Below are positions 7,342 to 14,924 of a stretch of 18,199 nt of DNA, in pieces; within the stretch, counting starts at the first letter, position 1, and each line of letters opens with the position of its first letter. The stretch spans positions 1 to 18,199 of the forward strand of contig JAQBEX010000055.1 in assembly GCA_032123675.1 (NCBI GenBank), given 5' to 3'. The notes under the pieces were generated by a model that was not told where the DNA came from, ran no database searches, and saw nothing but the letters and a program-made list of their open reading frames with translations. The position numbers and the translations under genes were made by a program. This stretch comes from Prado023 sp032123675 (GTDB lineage Bacteria; Actinomycetota; Actinomycetes; S36-B12; CAIYMF01).

Positions 7342-7364
7342 GGACCACAGACGCCGGAGGAATC

Positions 7365-8546
7365 ATGTCGCTGTTCACCCCCGCCCCCTCGTCCGCCTCG
7401 ACGAAGGATGCAGCCATCCCGCTCGCACGCGAACCTGAGTCGGCCCTGCGGCTTCCCACCACCGAGGATGTCGTGCGGCTGGCCCAGGCCCAGAGCCCGT
7501 TGAGCGTGTCAGTGCTGCTGGCCACGGTTCCCTCGGCGCAGATGCTGCCGGTGGACAGGGCACGGCTGCGGGCACTGGTGCGCGATGCCGAGCGGCGTCT
7601 CGGTGCGGAATCGGACCAGTCGGCGGTCGAGGCGATAAGTGCCGGACTGGAGCAGGCCGTCGCCAGTGCCAGCCAGGGGCCGACCGACCGCGGGTTGGCG
7701 ATCCTGGTGAGCCCGGAGGCTTCACACCTGCACCACCTGCGCGTCGCTCCCGTGGACCGAGTGGTGATCGACCCGACGTTCGCCACCCGTGACCTGGTGC
7801 GCTCGGCCGCCGAGGATCCGCCCTTCCTGATGCTGATCATCGATGGTCGGGCGGCGCGCCTGTTCCACTACGGCCAGCGCTACAGCCGGCCGATCCTCGC
7901 CCACGACTTCCCGATCGTGCGCCCATCGGATGCCGCCCCGCGCGACCCGTCGTCCAGCGACACGGTCGATCGGGCTCGCCGCGAGCGTGGCCGGGCGTTC
8001 CTGCGTCAGGTCGATGCCAATCTCGCCGCCCGGGTGGCGCAGGCCCAGCTGCCGGTCGTCCTGATCGCCAACGACCGAACCGTCTCCGACTTCCTGTCCG
8101 TGGCCAAGACCCGGCGGATCGCCGCGATTGTCAGGTCCGGGGCCTTGACTGCTCCGTTGATCGAACTCGAGCAGCTGGCTCGCGAGGCGCTGGCCGGCCA
8201 TGTGCGGGACCGGGCGGCCGCTGCGCTGGACACCGCCCAGGTCCGACTGGCCCACGGCCGCGCGGTCGCCGGCCTGGAAGCGGCGTGGGAGGTCCTGCGC
8301 GCCGTTGACCCGGACCTGCTGGTCGTGGAGCGCACGCACGCCCCGGCCGTGCGCGTGAGTGACGATGGCCTGGAGATCGTCGATGACGCGGAGGAGGTCG
8401 GCGTCATCGACGACGCGATCGATGACCTCATCGAGGCGGTATTGGCGCGCGGGGCTGACGTGGTCACGGTTCCTGACGGCTCGTTGGCCCGACATGACCA
8501 CGTGGTGCTCGCCCTGCGTGGACGGGTGCCCGACCTGGTCAGCTGA
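7365..8546 (+). CDS. baeRF-family protein (bacterial eRF1-like, family 3 type)
   Basis: The 393-residue soluble protein resembles the bacterial archaeo-eukaryotic release-factor-like (baeRF) family, domains related to eRF1 and RNase-E/L7Ae-like folds that are thought to act on ribosomes. Recognisable stretches are the PLSVSVLLAT strand near residue 45, GLAILVSPEASHLHHLRVAPVDRVVIDPTF at about 110-139 (two adjacent blocks), and LMLIIDGRAARLFHY at about 155-169. The C-terminal third (VVERTHAPAVRV, GADVVTVPDGSL) resembles an L7Ae-like lobe. The start is the ATG at 7365 with GGAGG four bases upstream; the frame is open further upstream but that text is the riboswitch-like leader. The gene is alone on its strand, convergent with the UbiB-type kinase gene. 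Molecular function is not established for this family. Confidence 0.72.
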   Translation: MSLFTPAPSSASTKDAAIPLAREPESALRLPTTEDVVRLAQAQSPLSVSVLLATVPSAQMLPVDRARLRALVRDAERRLGAESDQSAVEAISAGLEQAVASASQGPTDRGLAILVSPEASHLHHLRVAPVDRVVIDPTFATRDLVRSAAEDPPFLMLIIDGRAARLFHYGQRYSRPILAHDFPIVRPSDAAPRDPSSSDTVDRARRERGRAFLRQVDANLAARVAQAQLPVVLIANDRTVSDFLSVAKTRRIAAIVRSGALTAPLIELEQLAREALAGHVRDRAAAALDTAQVRLAHGRAVAGLEAAWEVLRAVDPDLLVVERTHAPAVRVSDDGLEIVDDAEEVGVIDDAIDDLIEAVLARGADVVTVPDGSLARHDHVVLALRGRVPDLVS

Positions 8547-8554
8547 CCCCGGCC

Positions 8555-8587
8555 GGCACCGGAACGCGATCACCGCGGACCGGTGTC
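8555..8587. terminator. Hairpin between convergent baeRF and UbiB-type genes
   Basis: GGCACCGG (8555-8562) can pair with CCGGTGTC (8580-8587), with one G-T wobble, around a 17-base loop. It lies between two convergent genes and could end both transcripts. No T-tract is present, so this is tentative. A second imperfect pairing, CCGGAACGCG with CGCGGTTCCGG (8620-8630), overlaps it. Confidence 0.35.
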
Positions 8588-8633
8588 CCGGCTCGACTGT
8601 CGGAGGGCAGCGTGCCCGTAGCGCGGTTCCGGG

Positions 8634-9950
8634 TCACCCGGTCGGGTCGGCGAATCCGGGCAGGTGGGCCTCGAGTTCCGGGCGCACCGGGACAGTCGCC
8701 CCAAGGCCGCAGAGCACGCCCACGAGCCCGAGCCAGAGCCGGTGCGTGAACAGCTGGTCGGCAGGGATGGTCAGCTGCAGCGCGACGGTGAAGTCCGGGT
8801 TGCGCGGGTCGTTGACCCGGCCGAACTCGGACTTGAGCCACTGGCGGCTGAACGTGAACTCCTCATGCCGGGACGGCTCGCTGAACGGTGCGAGGTAGTC
8901 GATCAGTTTCTCCACCTCGATGCTCGCGTCCTGCGCGATGAAGCCGCCCGCACGCAGTCGCTGCTCGACCGCTGCGGGGTCGGTGGCCGTCATGGCGCGG
9001 ATCAGCCCACCGAACGTGGGGGGCAGGCCGCCGGGCATGTGCAGCACCGAGCCGAAGTCCAGCACGCCCATCCGGCCATCGGGGAGCAGCCGGAAGTTCC
9101 CGGGGTGCGGGTCGGTGTGCAGCAGGCCGACCCGGGTCGGCGACGTGAGGAAGAAGTGCTGGTAGGCGGCCCCGAGGTGGTTGCGTTCGGCCGACGTCCC
9201 GTCGCGGGCGACCTCCGCGAGCCCCACACCGTCCATCCAGTGCGTGACCAGGACCTCCCGCGAGGCTGCCAGAACCGGCGGCACGTAGTAGTCGGAGTCC
9301 GCTTCGTAGGCGCAGGCGAACGCGCGTTGGTGCTCGGCCTCCGTTCTGTAGTCGAGTTCCTCGCCGAGCCTGGTGCGCAGCTCGGCGACCAGTGGCGGCA
9401 TCGCCATCCCGCGGGCGACCAGCGAGGTCAGGCGCAATGTGACGGCCAGCGAGCGGACGTCACCGGCGATCGCATCGGCCACCCCGGGGTACTGGACCTT
9501 GACCGCGACCGGCGTGCCGTCGGACCACACAGCTCGATGGACCTGGCCGATGGATGCGGCCGCGGTCGGGTGCTCGTCGAACTCACCGAAGCGTGCCCGC
9601 CACCCGGCGCCCATCTCGGCGACCAGGACCGGTTCCACCTCATCGAACGGCAGGCCGGGGTTGTCCTCCTGCAGCGCTCCGAGGGCGCCCTGCCAGGAGC
9701 TGTCCGGATCGGCGGGGAACAGGGCGTCGACCGTCGACAGGAGCTGGCCCAGCTTCAACGCCCCGCCCTTCAGCCCACCCAGGGTCGCCCGGGTGTCGTC
9801 AGCGGTTGCCACCCTTGCCTGTTCCCGGAGCGCGCCACGATCCTGCCCGAGCAGCCCGCGGGCCTGGATCGAGGCAGCTCGGCCAACCGCACGAAGGGGC
9901 AGCCCGGCCATGGCAGCGTTGCGGCGCAATCGTGAGGTGGGGACCGGCAT
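8634..9950 (-). CDS. ABC1/UbiB/COQ8-family atypical kinase
   Basis: The 438-residue protein carries the full set of UbiB-family motifs: the KxGQ motif (LKLGQLLST, about 65-73), the alanine-rich loop replacing the P-loop (TAAASIGQVHRA, about 129-140), the ATP-binding lysine in VAVKVQYPG (Lys151), the catalytic-loop equivalent LHTDPHPGNF (about 277-286) and DFG (298-300). Family members are atypical kinase/ATPases linked to isoprenoid-quinone synthesis or lipid homeostasis. No ubiquinone or menaquinone gene is nearby, so the partner is unknown. I chose the ATG at 9950; the frame is open to 10415 but that upstream part is antisense to the divergent DUF1269-like gene. No strong Shine-Dalgarno site decides the start, and the ATG at 9912 is possible. 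The 153-base gap to that divergent gene must hold both promoters. Confidence 0.88.
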   Translation of the reverse strand: MPVPTSRLRRNAAMAGLPLRAVGRAASIQARGLLGQDRGALREQARVATADDTRATLGGLKGGALKLGQLLSTVDALFPADPDSSWQGALGALQEDNPGLPFDEVEPVLVAEMGAGWRARFGEFDEHPTAAASIGQVHRAVWSDGTPVAVKVQYPGVADAIAGDVRSLAVTLRLTSLVARGMAMPPLVAELRTRLGEELDYRTEAEHQRAFACAYEADSDYYVPPVLAASREVLVTHWMDGVGLAEVARDGTSAERNHLGAAYQHFFLTSPTRVGLLHTDPHPGNFRLLPDGRMGVLDFGSVLHMPGGLPPTFGGLIRAMTATDPAAVEQRLRAGGFIAQDASIEVEKLIDYLAPFSEPSRHEEFTFSRQWLKSEFGRVNDPRNPDFTVALQLTIPADQLFTHRLWLGLVGVLCGLGATVPVRPELEAHLPGFADPTG

Positions 9951-10103
9951 GGAACCAGTATCTGCCCCGTCTGCGAACCCGCCAGCGCGGGTGGTTCCGC
10001 GACGCTGAGCCGACGACGGCCGCCCGGCGCGTGCTGGCACGACCCGATACCGTATGTGTGCCTTCTCGACAGCTCGTACACCCGATGACACAAGGAGCAC
10101 CGC

Positions 10104-10637
10104 ATGACTGACATGGCCGATCGCAATCTGATCCTGTACGCCGCGGGCTACCCGGACCAGGACTCCGCTACCGAGGATTACGAGGCACTCAAGGAGTTGA
10201 AGGACCTGCAGGCGTACATCGTTGCGGCGGTGATCATGGACCGCGACGAGAACGGCAAGATCAGCGTTCGCGAGAAGGCGCACATCGTCAGCGGCGGCGC
10301 CGTGGCCGGCGGTGGGGTCGGCCTGGTGGTCGGGCTGTTCGCCCCGCCGCTGCTGGCAGCTACGGCGGTCGGGGCCGGCATCGGCGCGGCCATCGGTGGC
10401 CTGGTCAAGAAGCACGAGGAGAAGCAGATGGCCAAGGAGCTCGACGACGTCATGCCGAACAACTCCTCGGCGATCATCGCGGTTCTCGACGATGCCTACG
10501 CCGACCAGGTCGACAAGGCCCTGGCCAAGGCGGGCAGGAAGGTCGTGAAGGAGGTCGACTCGGCCGACGCCGCCGGCCTCGCGAAGGCCCTGCAGGGCGG
10601 CGACGACTCAGAGTTGGTCAAGCAGCTCAACGGCTGA
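10104..10637 (+). CDS. DUF1269-like glycine-rich membrane-associated protein
   Basis: The 177-residue protein has a soluble N-terminal part (LILYAAGYPDQDSATEDYEALKEL as consecutive short blocks, then a K/E-rich segment), a central glycine-rich hydrophobic hairpin (GGAVAGGGVGLVVGLFAPPL, about 64-84, and AVGAGIGAAIGGLVKKHEEK, about 88-107), and a C-terminal alpha/beta part with SSAIIAVLDD. This layout fits the DUF1269 family of predicted membrane proteins with a glycine-zipper hairpin. The biochemical role is unknown. The start has an excellent AAGGAG at 10092-10097, six bases before ATG. The gene is monocistronic, divergent from the UbiB-type gene and convergent with the Gfo/Idh/MocA gene 44 bases away. 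Confidence 0.75.
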   Translation: MTDMADRNLILYAAGYPDQDSATEDYEALKELKDLQAYIVAAVIMDRDENGKISVREKAHIVSGGAVAGGGVGLVVGLFAPPLLAATAVGAGIGAAIGGLVKKHEEKQMAKELDDVMPNNSSAIIAVLDDAYADQVDKALAKAGRKVVKEVDSADAAGLAKALQGGDDSELVKQLNG

Positions 10638-10681
10638 CTTGACGCTGGGCTGCCCGGCGCCGGTGAAGGGCTCCAGCCGAT

Positions 10682-11617
10682 TCAGCGCACCTGGTCGTGC
10701 ACCTGTCGCAGGATCTCCTCGCACAGGTCATGAGTGGCCAGCGCATCGGCCCCGTCGAGCACTTCGCCGGCGCGCACCGAGTCCAGCAGGTGCCCGACCA
10801 TTGCCACGAAGCCGCGCTGCTGCGACACCGAGGCCCAGTTGTTCGGCTGGCGGTGCTGGGCCATTCCGTCGACCCGATGGACCACGTCCACCAGATCGGT
10901 GACGACCATGGCCTGCGCCGGGGCCATCGCCTCGAGGATCTCGATCGTCTGGCCGCTGGTGCGATCCATGATCCCGACGCCGAGCCGATGGCCCTGTCGG
11001 AGGGTGATCGCGACCCGTGCCAGTCCACCGTCGGGTCCTGGGCGGGCCACCACCTGCACGTCCTCGGGCTCCGGGGTCACGAGGAACCGGAGCGTGTCGA
11101 CGACGTGGACGTAGTCGTCGAACACCACGATCCGCGGGTCGTCGGGCAGGTCGACCCGGTTCTTGGTGAGGACCACCGTGTCCACCCTCGGCATCGCCGC
11201 GGCCTTCGCGTAGGTCGGCGTGAACCGCCGGTTGAAGCAGGCCGCGAACGAGACCCCCGCGGCGCGCGCCCGCTCCACGACCATCCGGGCGTCGTCGGCG
11301 GACAGGGCGATCGGCTTGTCCACGAAGGTGGGCACGCCGGCATCGATCAGCGTGATCGCGATCGGCGCATGGGCGACCGTGGCCGCGTGCACGAAGGCTG
11401 CATCCAGGCGGGCGCCGGCGACCGCTGCATCCTCGACGGTGGCGTACGCCTCGGGGATGCGCCAGGCCGACTGCAGGGCCGCGCGCCGCTGGTCATCCCG
11501 GGTGATCAGGACGGGGGCGACGCTCGGATCGGTGGCCAGGACCGGCAGGTAGGCCTTCGCTGCGATGTCACCGAGTCCCACGAGCGCCACGTGCAGTTGT
11601 CCATCCATGGTGTGCAT
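10682..11617 (-). CDS. Gfo/Idh/MocA-family NAD(P)-dependent oxidoreductase
   Basis: The 311-residue protein begins with a Rossmann strand and glycine motif (HVALVGLGDIAAKAYLP, about residues 9-25) and has the family's lysine motif as DKPIAL (about 100-105) where most members have EKP. NRRFTPTY (about 129-136) and a C-terminal sandwich domain with the substrate-binding surface follow. Members oxidise or reduce sugars, inositols or related polyols with NAD(P). The substrate cannot be told from this sequence, and no sugar operon surrounds it. Two ATG codons, at 11617 and 11608, are possible starts; the second lies directly before the Rossmann strand. It is divergent from the HAD-like gene. The gap between them (11618-11688) contains a small hairpin, CCTGCT/AGCAGG at 11643-11658. 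Confidence 0.88.
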   Translation of the reverse strand: MHTMDGQLHVALVGLGDIAAKAYLPVLATDPSVAPVLITRDDQRRAALQSAWRIPEAYATVEDAAVAGARLDAAFVHAATVAHAPIAITLIDAGVPTFVDKPIALSADDARMVVERARAAGVSFAACFNRRFTPTYAKAAAMPRVDTVVLTKNRVDLPDDPRIVVFDDYVHVVDTLRFLVTPEPEDVQVVARPGPDGGLARVAITLRQGHRLGVGIMDRTSGQTIEILEAMAPAQAMVVTDLVDVVHRVDGMAQHRQPNNWASVSQQRGFVAMVGHLLDSVRAGEVLDGADALATHDLCEEILRQVHDQVR

Positions 11618-11688
11618 CCTGCCCGCAACGCTGGCGCCACGGCCTGCTGCGGAGCAGGATGGTCAGCAGGTTCGGCAAGGAGGCCGGT

Positions 11689-12285
11689 ATGGCAGAGCCG
11701 CATGTCCCCGGGATTGCCGTCGCTCCCGGCCAGCCGGTGGTGGGCCTGGACTTCGACGGCGTGCTGAACATCACGGTGCAGGCCGAGGTGCCGGCGGGCT
11801 TCGAGTCGCACATCGTCGACCTGGACCGCGACAACTGGCCTGACCACCCGTACATCCGACCGCTGCCCGACGGCCCCGGGCCCTTCCTGCACCGCGTGGT
11901 CGTCAGCCGCTGGCACGGCGCGATGGTGCGCGGATGGCTGGCGGCCGGCGCATGTGTGGTGTGGGCCACCACCTGGGAACGTGCCGTCCTGCGCAACGCG
12001 CCGCTGTGCGACATCCCCGAACTACCCGTGTTGCAGATCTCCAAGGTGCTCGCCGGTGAGTTGCCCCGGCGCACCGCCGACTGGAAGGTCGCTGGGCTCC
12101 AGGCTGCGTTCCCCGGCCACCCGTTGGTCTGGGTTGACGACTTCGGGACCGACCGCCAGGGGGAGTCCACGTATGGCCAGCCACCGGCCCCGATGCTGGT
12201 GGTGGCCCCCGAGGAGGCGATCGGGCTCACGGACGCCCAGTCCCGGCAGGTGCTCGGCTTCGTCGAGCGGCACGGCCGCGGGTAG
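11689..12285 (+). CDS. HAD-like hydrolase domain protein
   Basis: The 198-residue protein has haloacid-dehalogenase-type motifs: LDFDGVLN with the two aspartates Asp21 and Asp23, a threonine motif VVWATTWE (Thr94/95), a candidate lysine (Lys119 or Lys133), and an acidic motif VWVDDFG (Asp150, Asp151). Such proteins are usually phosphatases acting through an aspartyl-phosphate; a substrate is not evident. There is no obvious cap domain, so it may act on a large substrate such as nucleic acid or protein. The ATG at 11689 is preceded by a near-ideal AAGGAGG (11677-11683), which settles the start over an upstream in-frame codon at 11659. The MOSC-domain gene follows 26 bases later on the same strand, so the two are probably co-transcribed. 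Confidence 0.75.
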   Translation: MAEPHVPGIAVAPGQPVVGLDFDGVLNITVQAEVPAGFESHIVDLDRDNWPDHPYIRPLPDGPGPFLHRVVVSRWHGAMVRGWLAAGACVVWATTWERAVLRNAPLCDIPELPVLQISKVLAGELPRRTADWKVAGLQAAFPGHPLVWVDDFGTDRQGESTYGQPPAPMLVVAPEEAIGLTDAQSRQVLGFVERHGRG

Positions 12286-12311
12286 GCCAGCCCACCGACT
12301 ACCCTGCGGCG

Positions 12312-12956
12312 ATGGCCCAGATCACCGCCGTGTGCGTGCTGCACCAGTTGCTTGCCGAACCGTCGAACCCGGACGGGACCACGGCCATCGACAAGCGCCC
12401 AGTGTCGGGCCCGGTCGACGTGGGGTCGCTCGGGCTCGCCGGTGACGACCAGTCCGACAAGCGCCATCACGGCGGCCAGGACCAGGCGGTCTACCTCTAC
12501 GCCGACGAGGACGCTGATTGGTGGGCCGCCGAGTTGGGCCGCGACATCGCGCCGGGCCTGTTCGGTGAGAACCTGCGCACGACCGGCATCGACCTGAGCA
12601 CGACCCTGATCGGCCAGCGCTGGCGGATCGGGGAGTCCGGGCTCGTCGTCGAGGTGACCTCCCCGCGGGACCCGTGCGCCACCTTCGCCCGCCGGATGGG
12701 CGAGCCGCAGTGGGTCCGGCGGTTCACGCAGCGGCGCGCACCCGGCGCCTACGTCCGAGTCGTCGAGCCGGGCATCGTGGCCGCCGGTGATCAGGTCGTC
12801 GCCGTGAACGCGCCCGACCACGACGTCACCGTGGCCGATGTCATGGTCCCCGCCGCCGAAGGGGCGGCCGCCCGCCTGCTGGCGGCAGAGCGCTCCGGCC
12901 GGCTGCACCTGACGCCAAGGATGCGCACCTCAGCAACGAAGCAGTCACCCCGCTGA
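12312..12956 (+). CDS. MOSC-domain protein (YiiM-like)
   Basis: The 214-residue protein resembles stand-alone MOSC proteins such as YiiM. The block GLAGDDQSDKRHHGGQDQAV (about 41-60) and the active-site region SPRDPCATFARRM with the conserved Cys122 are typical, as is GLFGENLRT (about 82-90). MOSC domains bind sulfur via this cysteine and move it to or from molybdenum cofactor or reduce N-hydroxylated compounds; whether this protein needs molybdenum cofactor is not visible. The tail after about residue 170 is variable. It follows the HAD-like gene by 26 bases and is convergent with the ROK kinase. The gap between them contains a long inverted repeat. Confidence 0.87.
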   Translation: MAQITAVCVLHQLLAEPSNPDGTTAIDKRPVSGPVDVGSLGLAGDDQSDKRHHGGQDQAVYLYADEDADWWAAELGRDIAPGLFGENLRTTGIDLSTTLIGQRWRIGESGLVVEVTSPRDPCATFARRMGEPQWVRRFTQRRAPGAYVRVVEPGIVAAGDQVVAVNAPDHDVTVADVMVPAAEGAAARLLAAERSGRLHLTPRMRTSATKQSPR

Positions 12957-12979
12957 AACCCGCGCGGCCCCACCCAGCA

Positions 12980-13053
12980 GCGCAAACCCTCCGCCAAGGG
13001 TAGGAATCTCCGCTCCGGCGCGGAGGATCTGGCCCTACGCGGAGGGTTTGCGC
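12980..13053. terminator. Long 15-bp inverted repeat, possible bidirectional terminator
   Basis: GCGCAAACCCTCCGC (12980-12994) and its exact reverse complement (13039-13053) enclose 44 bases. These contain a second nested hairpin, CTCCGC (13008-13013) with GCGGAG (13020-13025). The element fills the gap between the convergent MOSC and ROK-kinase genes and begins one base past the ROK stop codon. Position and symmetry suit termination in both directions. The nested palindrome and perfect outer arms are more elaborate than a simple terminator, so a small dispersed repeat is an alternative. Confidence 0.55.
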
Positions 13054-13054
13054 G

Positions 13055-13849
13055 TCAGGCTTCGGCGGGGTGCGCGCGCATCTCGTCGTCCGGGTGGCTG
13101 ACCGTCCCGTGACCCAGCTCCCAGAGCCGGATGCCGCCGGAGATGCCTGCCTCGTTGGGCACGATCGTGACGTCGTCGCCGAGGTCCAGGGTCAGCCGGG
13201 GGGCGTTCCCACCGCCCACGTAGAGCCGGTCCCAGACGAACATGGGCCGCAGCCCGTCGACCGCCTTGAGCACGCGTCGTGACCACCGCTTGGCGCCCAG
13301 CTTCCGCCGGGCCGCGTCACCGAGCCACTCGTCGTAGATCACGCCCTTGCGCACCGGCGCGCGCGACACCTCAAGCTTGGGCGCGAGGTCGCCGTCGTCG
13401 AACATCGCGCACCCCAGTCCGGTACCCAACGTGAACACGGCCTCGAGTCCCACGCCCGACACGACGGCTGCGCCGTGGACCTCGGCGTCGTTGACGACCC
13501 TGGTGGGGATCCCGAGGCGGCGGGCGAGGCCGGTCTGCGCGTCGTAGTGGTCCCACGCCCTCCTGAGCTCGGGGTCGATGCGCGAGTGCGGGCCCTTCAC
13601 CGTGATGTAGTGCGGGGTCGTGATCACCCGGCCGTGGCGGATCATCCCGGGCATCCCGATCGTGGCCCGGTCGGCGGGCGGCAGGGCCTCGGCGATGTCG
13701 CACAGGACGTCGACGAACAGGTTCGGGGACATCGGATAGGGGGTGGCGATCCGGATCGGGTCGGCGACCATCGCGCCGTCGGGATCCAGCACCGAGCCCT
13801 TCAGCCCGCTTCCACCACAGTCGATGGCCAGAGTTCGCTCGAGTTCCAC
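13055..13849 (-). CDS. ppgK: ROK-family kinase, polyphosphate glucokinase-like
   Basis: The 264-residue protein has the ROK/polyphosphate-glucokinase pattern: the phosphate loop LAIDCGGSGLKGSVLD (about 7-22), IGMPGMIRHGRV (about 64-75), the catalytic aspartate in RVVNDAEVHGAA (Asp121), VFTLGTGLGCAMF (about 138-150) and YVGGGNAPRL (about 210-219). Actinobacterial polyphosphate glucokinases phosphorylate glucose with polyphosphate or ATP and are this length. Motifs deviate somewhat (SGLK for the common TGIK), so glucose and polyphosphate use are inferred. The zinc-binding cysteine cluster of other ROK proteins is absent. The start is GTG 13849; a longer reading exists but its extra residues are not family-like. 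It is divergent from cysD, with a 100-base shared promoter region. Confidence 0.8.
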   Translation of the reverse strand: MELERTLAIDCGGSGLKGSVLDPDGAMVADPIRIATPYPMSPNLFVDVLCDIAEALPPADRATIGMPGMIRHGRVITTPHYITVKGPHSRIDPELRRAWDHYDAQTGLARRLGIPTRVVNDAEVHGAAVVSGVGLEAVFTLGTGLGCAMFDDGDLAPKLEVSRAPVRKGVIYDEWLGDAARRKLGAKRWSRRVLKAVDGLRPMFVWDRLYVGGGNAPRLTLDLGDDVTIVPNEAGISGGIRLWELGHGTVSHPDDEMRAHPAEA

Positions 13850-13883
13850 GCGGCCCAGCGTGCACCATCTGGCAGCGCGACGT

Positions 13884-13930
13884 CGGGATGGCACGTTCGA
13901 AACGGTGTGGGATTGCGACTAGCCATCCCG
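13884..13930. promoter_or_regulatory. 9-bp inverted repeat in the ROK kinase-cysD divergent region
   Basis: CGGGATGGC (13884-13892) and its exact reverse complement GCCATCCCG (13922-13930) are 29 bases apart. They are centred in the 100-base space between the two divergent starts (13849 and 13950). The second arm ends 19 bases before the cysD start. It could be an operator for a dimeric regulator of sulfate assimilation, or a leader hairpin. No known box was recognised. Confidence 0.4.
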
Positions 13931-13949
13931 CGTGGGCCAGAATGGGCCC

Positions 13950-14924
13950 ATGTCCCCAGCTCCTGAGCCTGTCGCCGCATCGAGCCCGTTGTCCCCGCAG
14001 GGGCCCCCCGGCGGATCCGAACGGGTCCGCAACGCGGTCCTCGACGCGCTGGAGGCTGAGGCGATCTGGGCCATGCGCGAGACTGCGGCTGCGTTCCGGA
14101 ATCCGGTCATGCTCTACAGCATCGGCAAGGACTCCGGCGTCATGCTGGAGCTTGCGGCCAAGGCGTTCGCCCCCGGTCCGATCCCCTTCCCCGTGCTGCA
14201 CATCGACACCACGTGGAAGTTCCGCGACATGATCACCTTCCGTGGTCAGATGGCCGAGCGCTACGGGCTGGACCTGCGGGTGGCCACGAATCACGAGGCG
14301 ATCGCCGAGGGCGTGACCCCCTTCAGCCACGGCAGTCAGGAGTACACGCGCCTGATGAAGACCGTCACCCTTCGCGCCGCCCTGGACGCAGGTGGCTACG
14401 ACATCGCGATCGGCGGATCGCGCCGCGACGAGGAGCGCAGCCGGGCCAAGGAGCGGATCTTCAGCCTGCGGATGCCCGGACACCGCTGGGAGCCCCGGCG
14501 CCAGCGGCCCGAGCTGTGGCACACAGTCAACGCCCAGTTGACCCCCGGCCAGACGATGCGTTCGTTCCCCCTGTCCAACTGGACCGAGATCGACGTCTGG
14601 CACTACATCCGGCGCGAGAACCTGCCCGTCGTCCCGCTGTACTTCGCAGCCAGGCGCCCGACCGTCATCCGCGAGGACCAGCTGATCATGGTCGACGACG
14701 ACCGGATGCAGCTCGAGCCCGGCGAGGTCCCGGTCGACCGCCTGATCAGGTTCCGTTCACTGGGCTGCTACCCGCTCAGCGCCGCGGTGGAGTCCCCGGC
14801 GGACACCTTGGATGACGTGATCACAGAGATGGAGTCGTCCCGGCAGTCCGAGCGCGCTGGTCGCCTCATCGACGGCGAGGGCGGTGCCTCGATGGAGGCC
14901 AAGAAGGTAGAGGGGTACTTCTGA
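13950..14924 (+). CDS. cysD: Sulfate adenylyltransferase subunit 2 (CysD)
   Basis: CysD is the catalytic subunit of ATP sulfurylase, which makes adenosine 5'-phosphosulfate (APS) and pyrophosphate from sulfate and ATP in assimilatory sulfate reduction. The 324-residue product has the PP-loop MLYSIGKDSGVM (Ser57 to Ser62), FPVLHIDTTWKF, IAIGGSRRDEERSRAKER, the NWTEIDVWHYI block and a C-terminal FRSLGCYPLS segment, all typical of CysD. About 22 extra Pro/Ser-rich residues lie at the N-terminus. ATG 13950 is the likely start; a GTG at 13932 is in frame, and neither has a strong Shine-Dalgarno site. The stop overlaps the cysNC start by one base (TGATG), so CysD and its GTPase partner are translationally coupled. 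Confidence 0.96.
   Translation: MSPAPEPVAASSPLSPQGPPGGSERVRNAVLDALEAEAIWAMRETAAAFRNPVMLYSIGKDSGVMLELAAKAFAPGPIPFPVLHIDTTWKFRDMITFRGQMAERYGLDLRVATNHEAIAEGVTPFSHGSQEYTRLMKTVTLRAALDAGGYDIAIGGSRRDEERSRAKERIFSLRMPGHRWEPRRQRPELWHTVNAQLTPGQTMRSFPLSNWTEIDVWHYIRRENLPVVPLYFAARRPTVIREDQLIMVDDDRMQLEPGEVPVDRLIRFRSLGCYPLSAAVESPADTLDDVITEMESSRQSERAGRLIDGEGGASMEAKKVEGYF

Noticed and set aside
7215..7364. N-terminal extension of the baeRF frame
   Set aside because: The extra residues translate the riboswitch-like leader, and GGAGG at 7356-7360 points to the ATG at 7365.
8664..9935. 423-codon open frame on the plus strand
   Set aside because: It is the antisense of the UbiB-type kinase, has no family-like motif and is a typical high-GC shadow frame.
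10638..10681. Terminator between the DUF1269-like and Gfo/Idh/MocA genes
   Set aside because: Only short imperfect pairings (GCTGG with CCAGC) could be found in this 44-base gap.
11643..11658. CCTGCT/AGCAGG hairpin in front of the HAD-like gene as an operator
   Set aside because: Six-base arms are common by chance in GC-rich DNA, and nothing else supports regulation there.
10697..11767. 356-codon open frame on the plus strand
   Set aside because: It is antisense to the Gfo/Idh/MocA gene and shows only low-complexity acidic/basic text.
11568..12908. 446-codon open frame on the minus strand
   Set aside because: It lies opposite the HAD-like and MOSC genes, which have good ribosome sites and conserved motifs.
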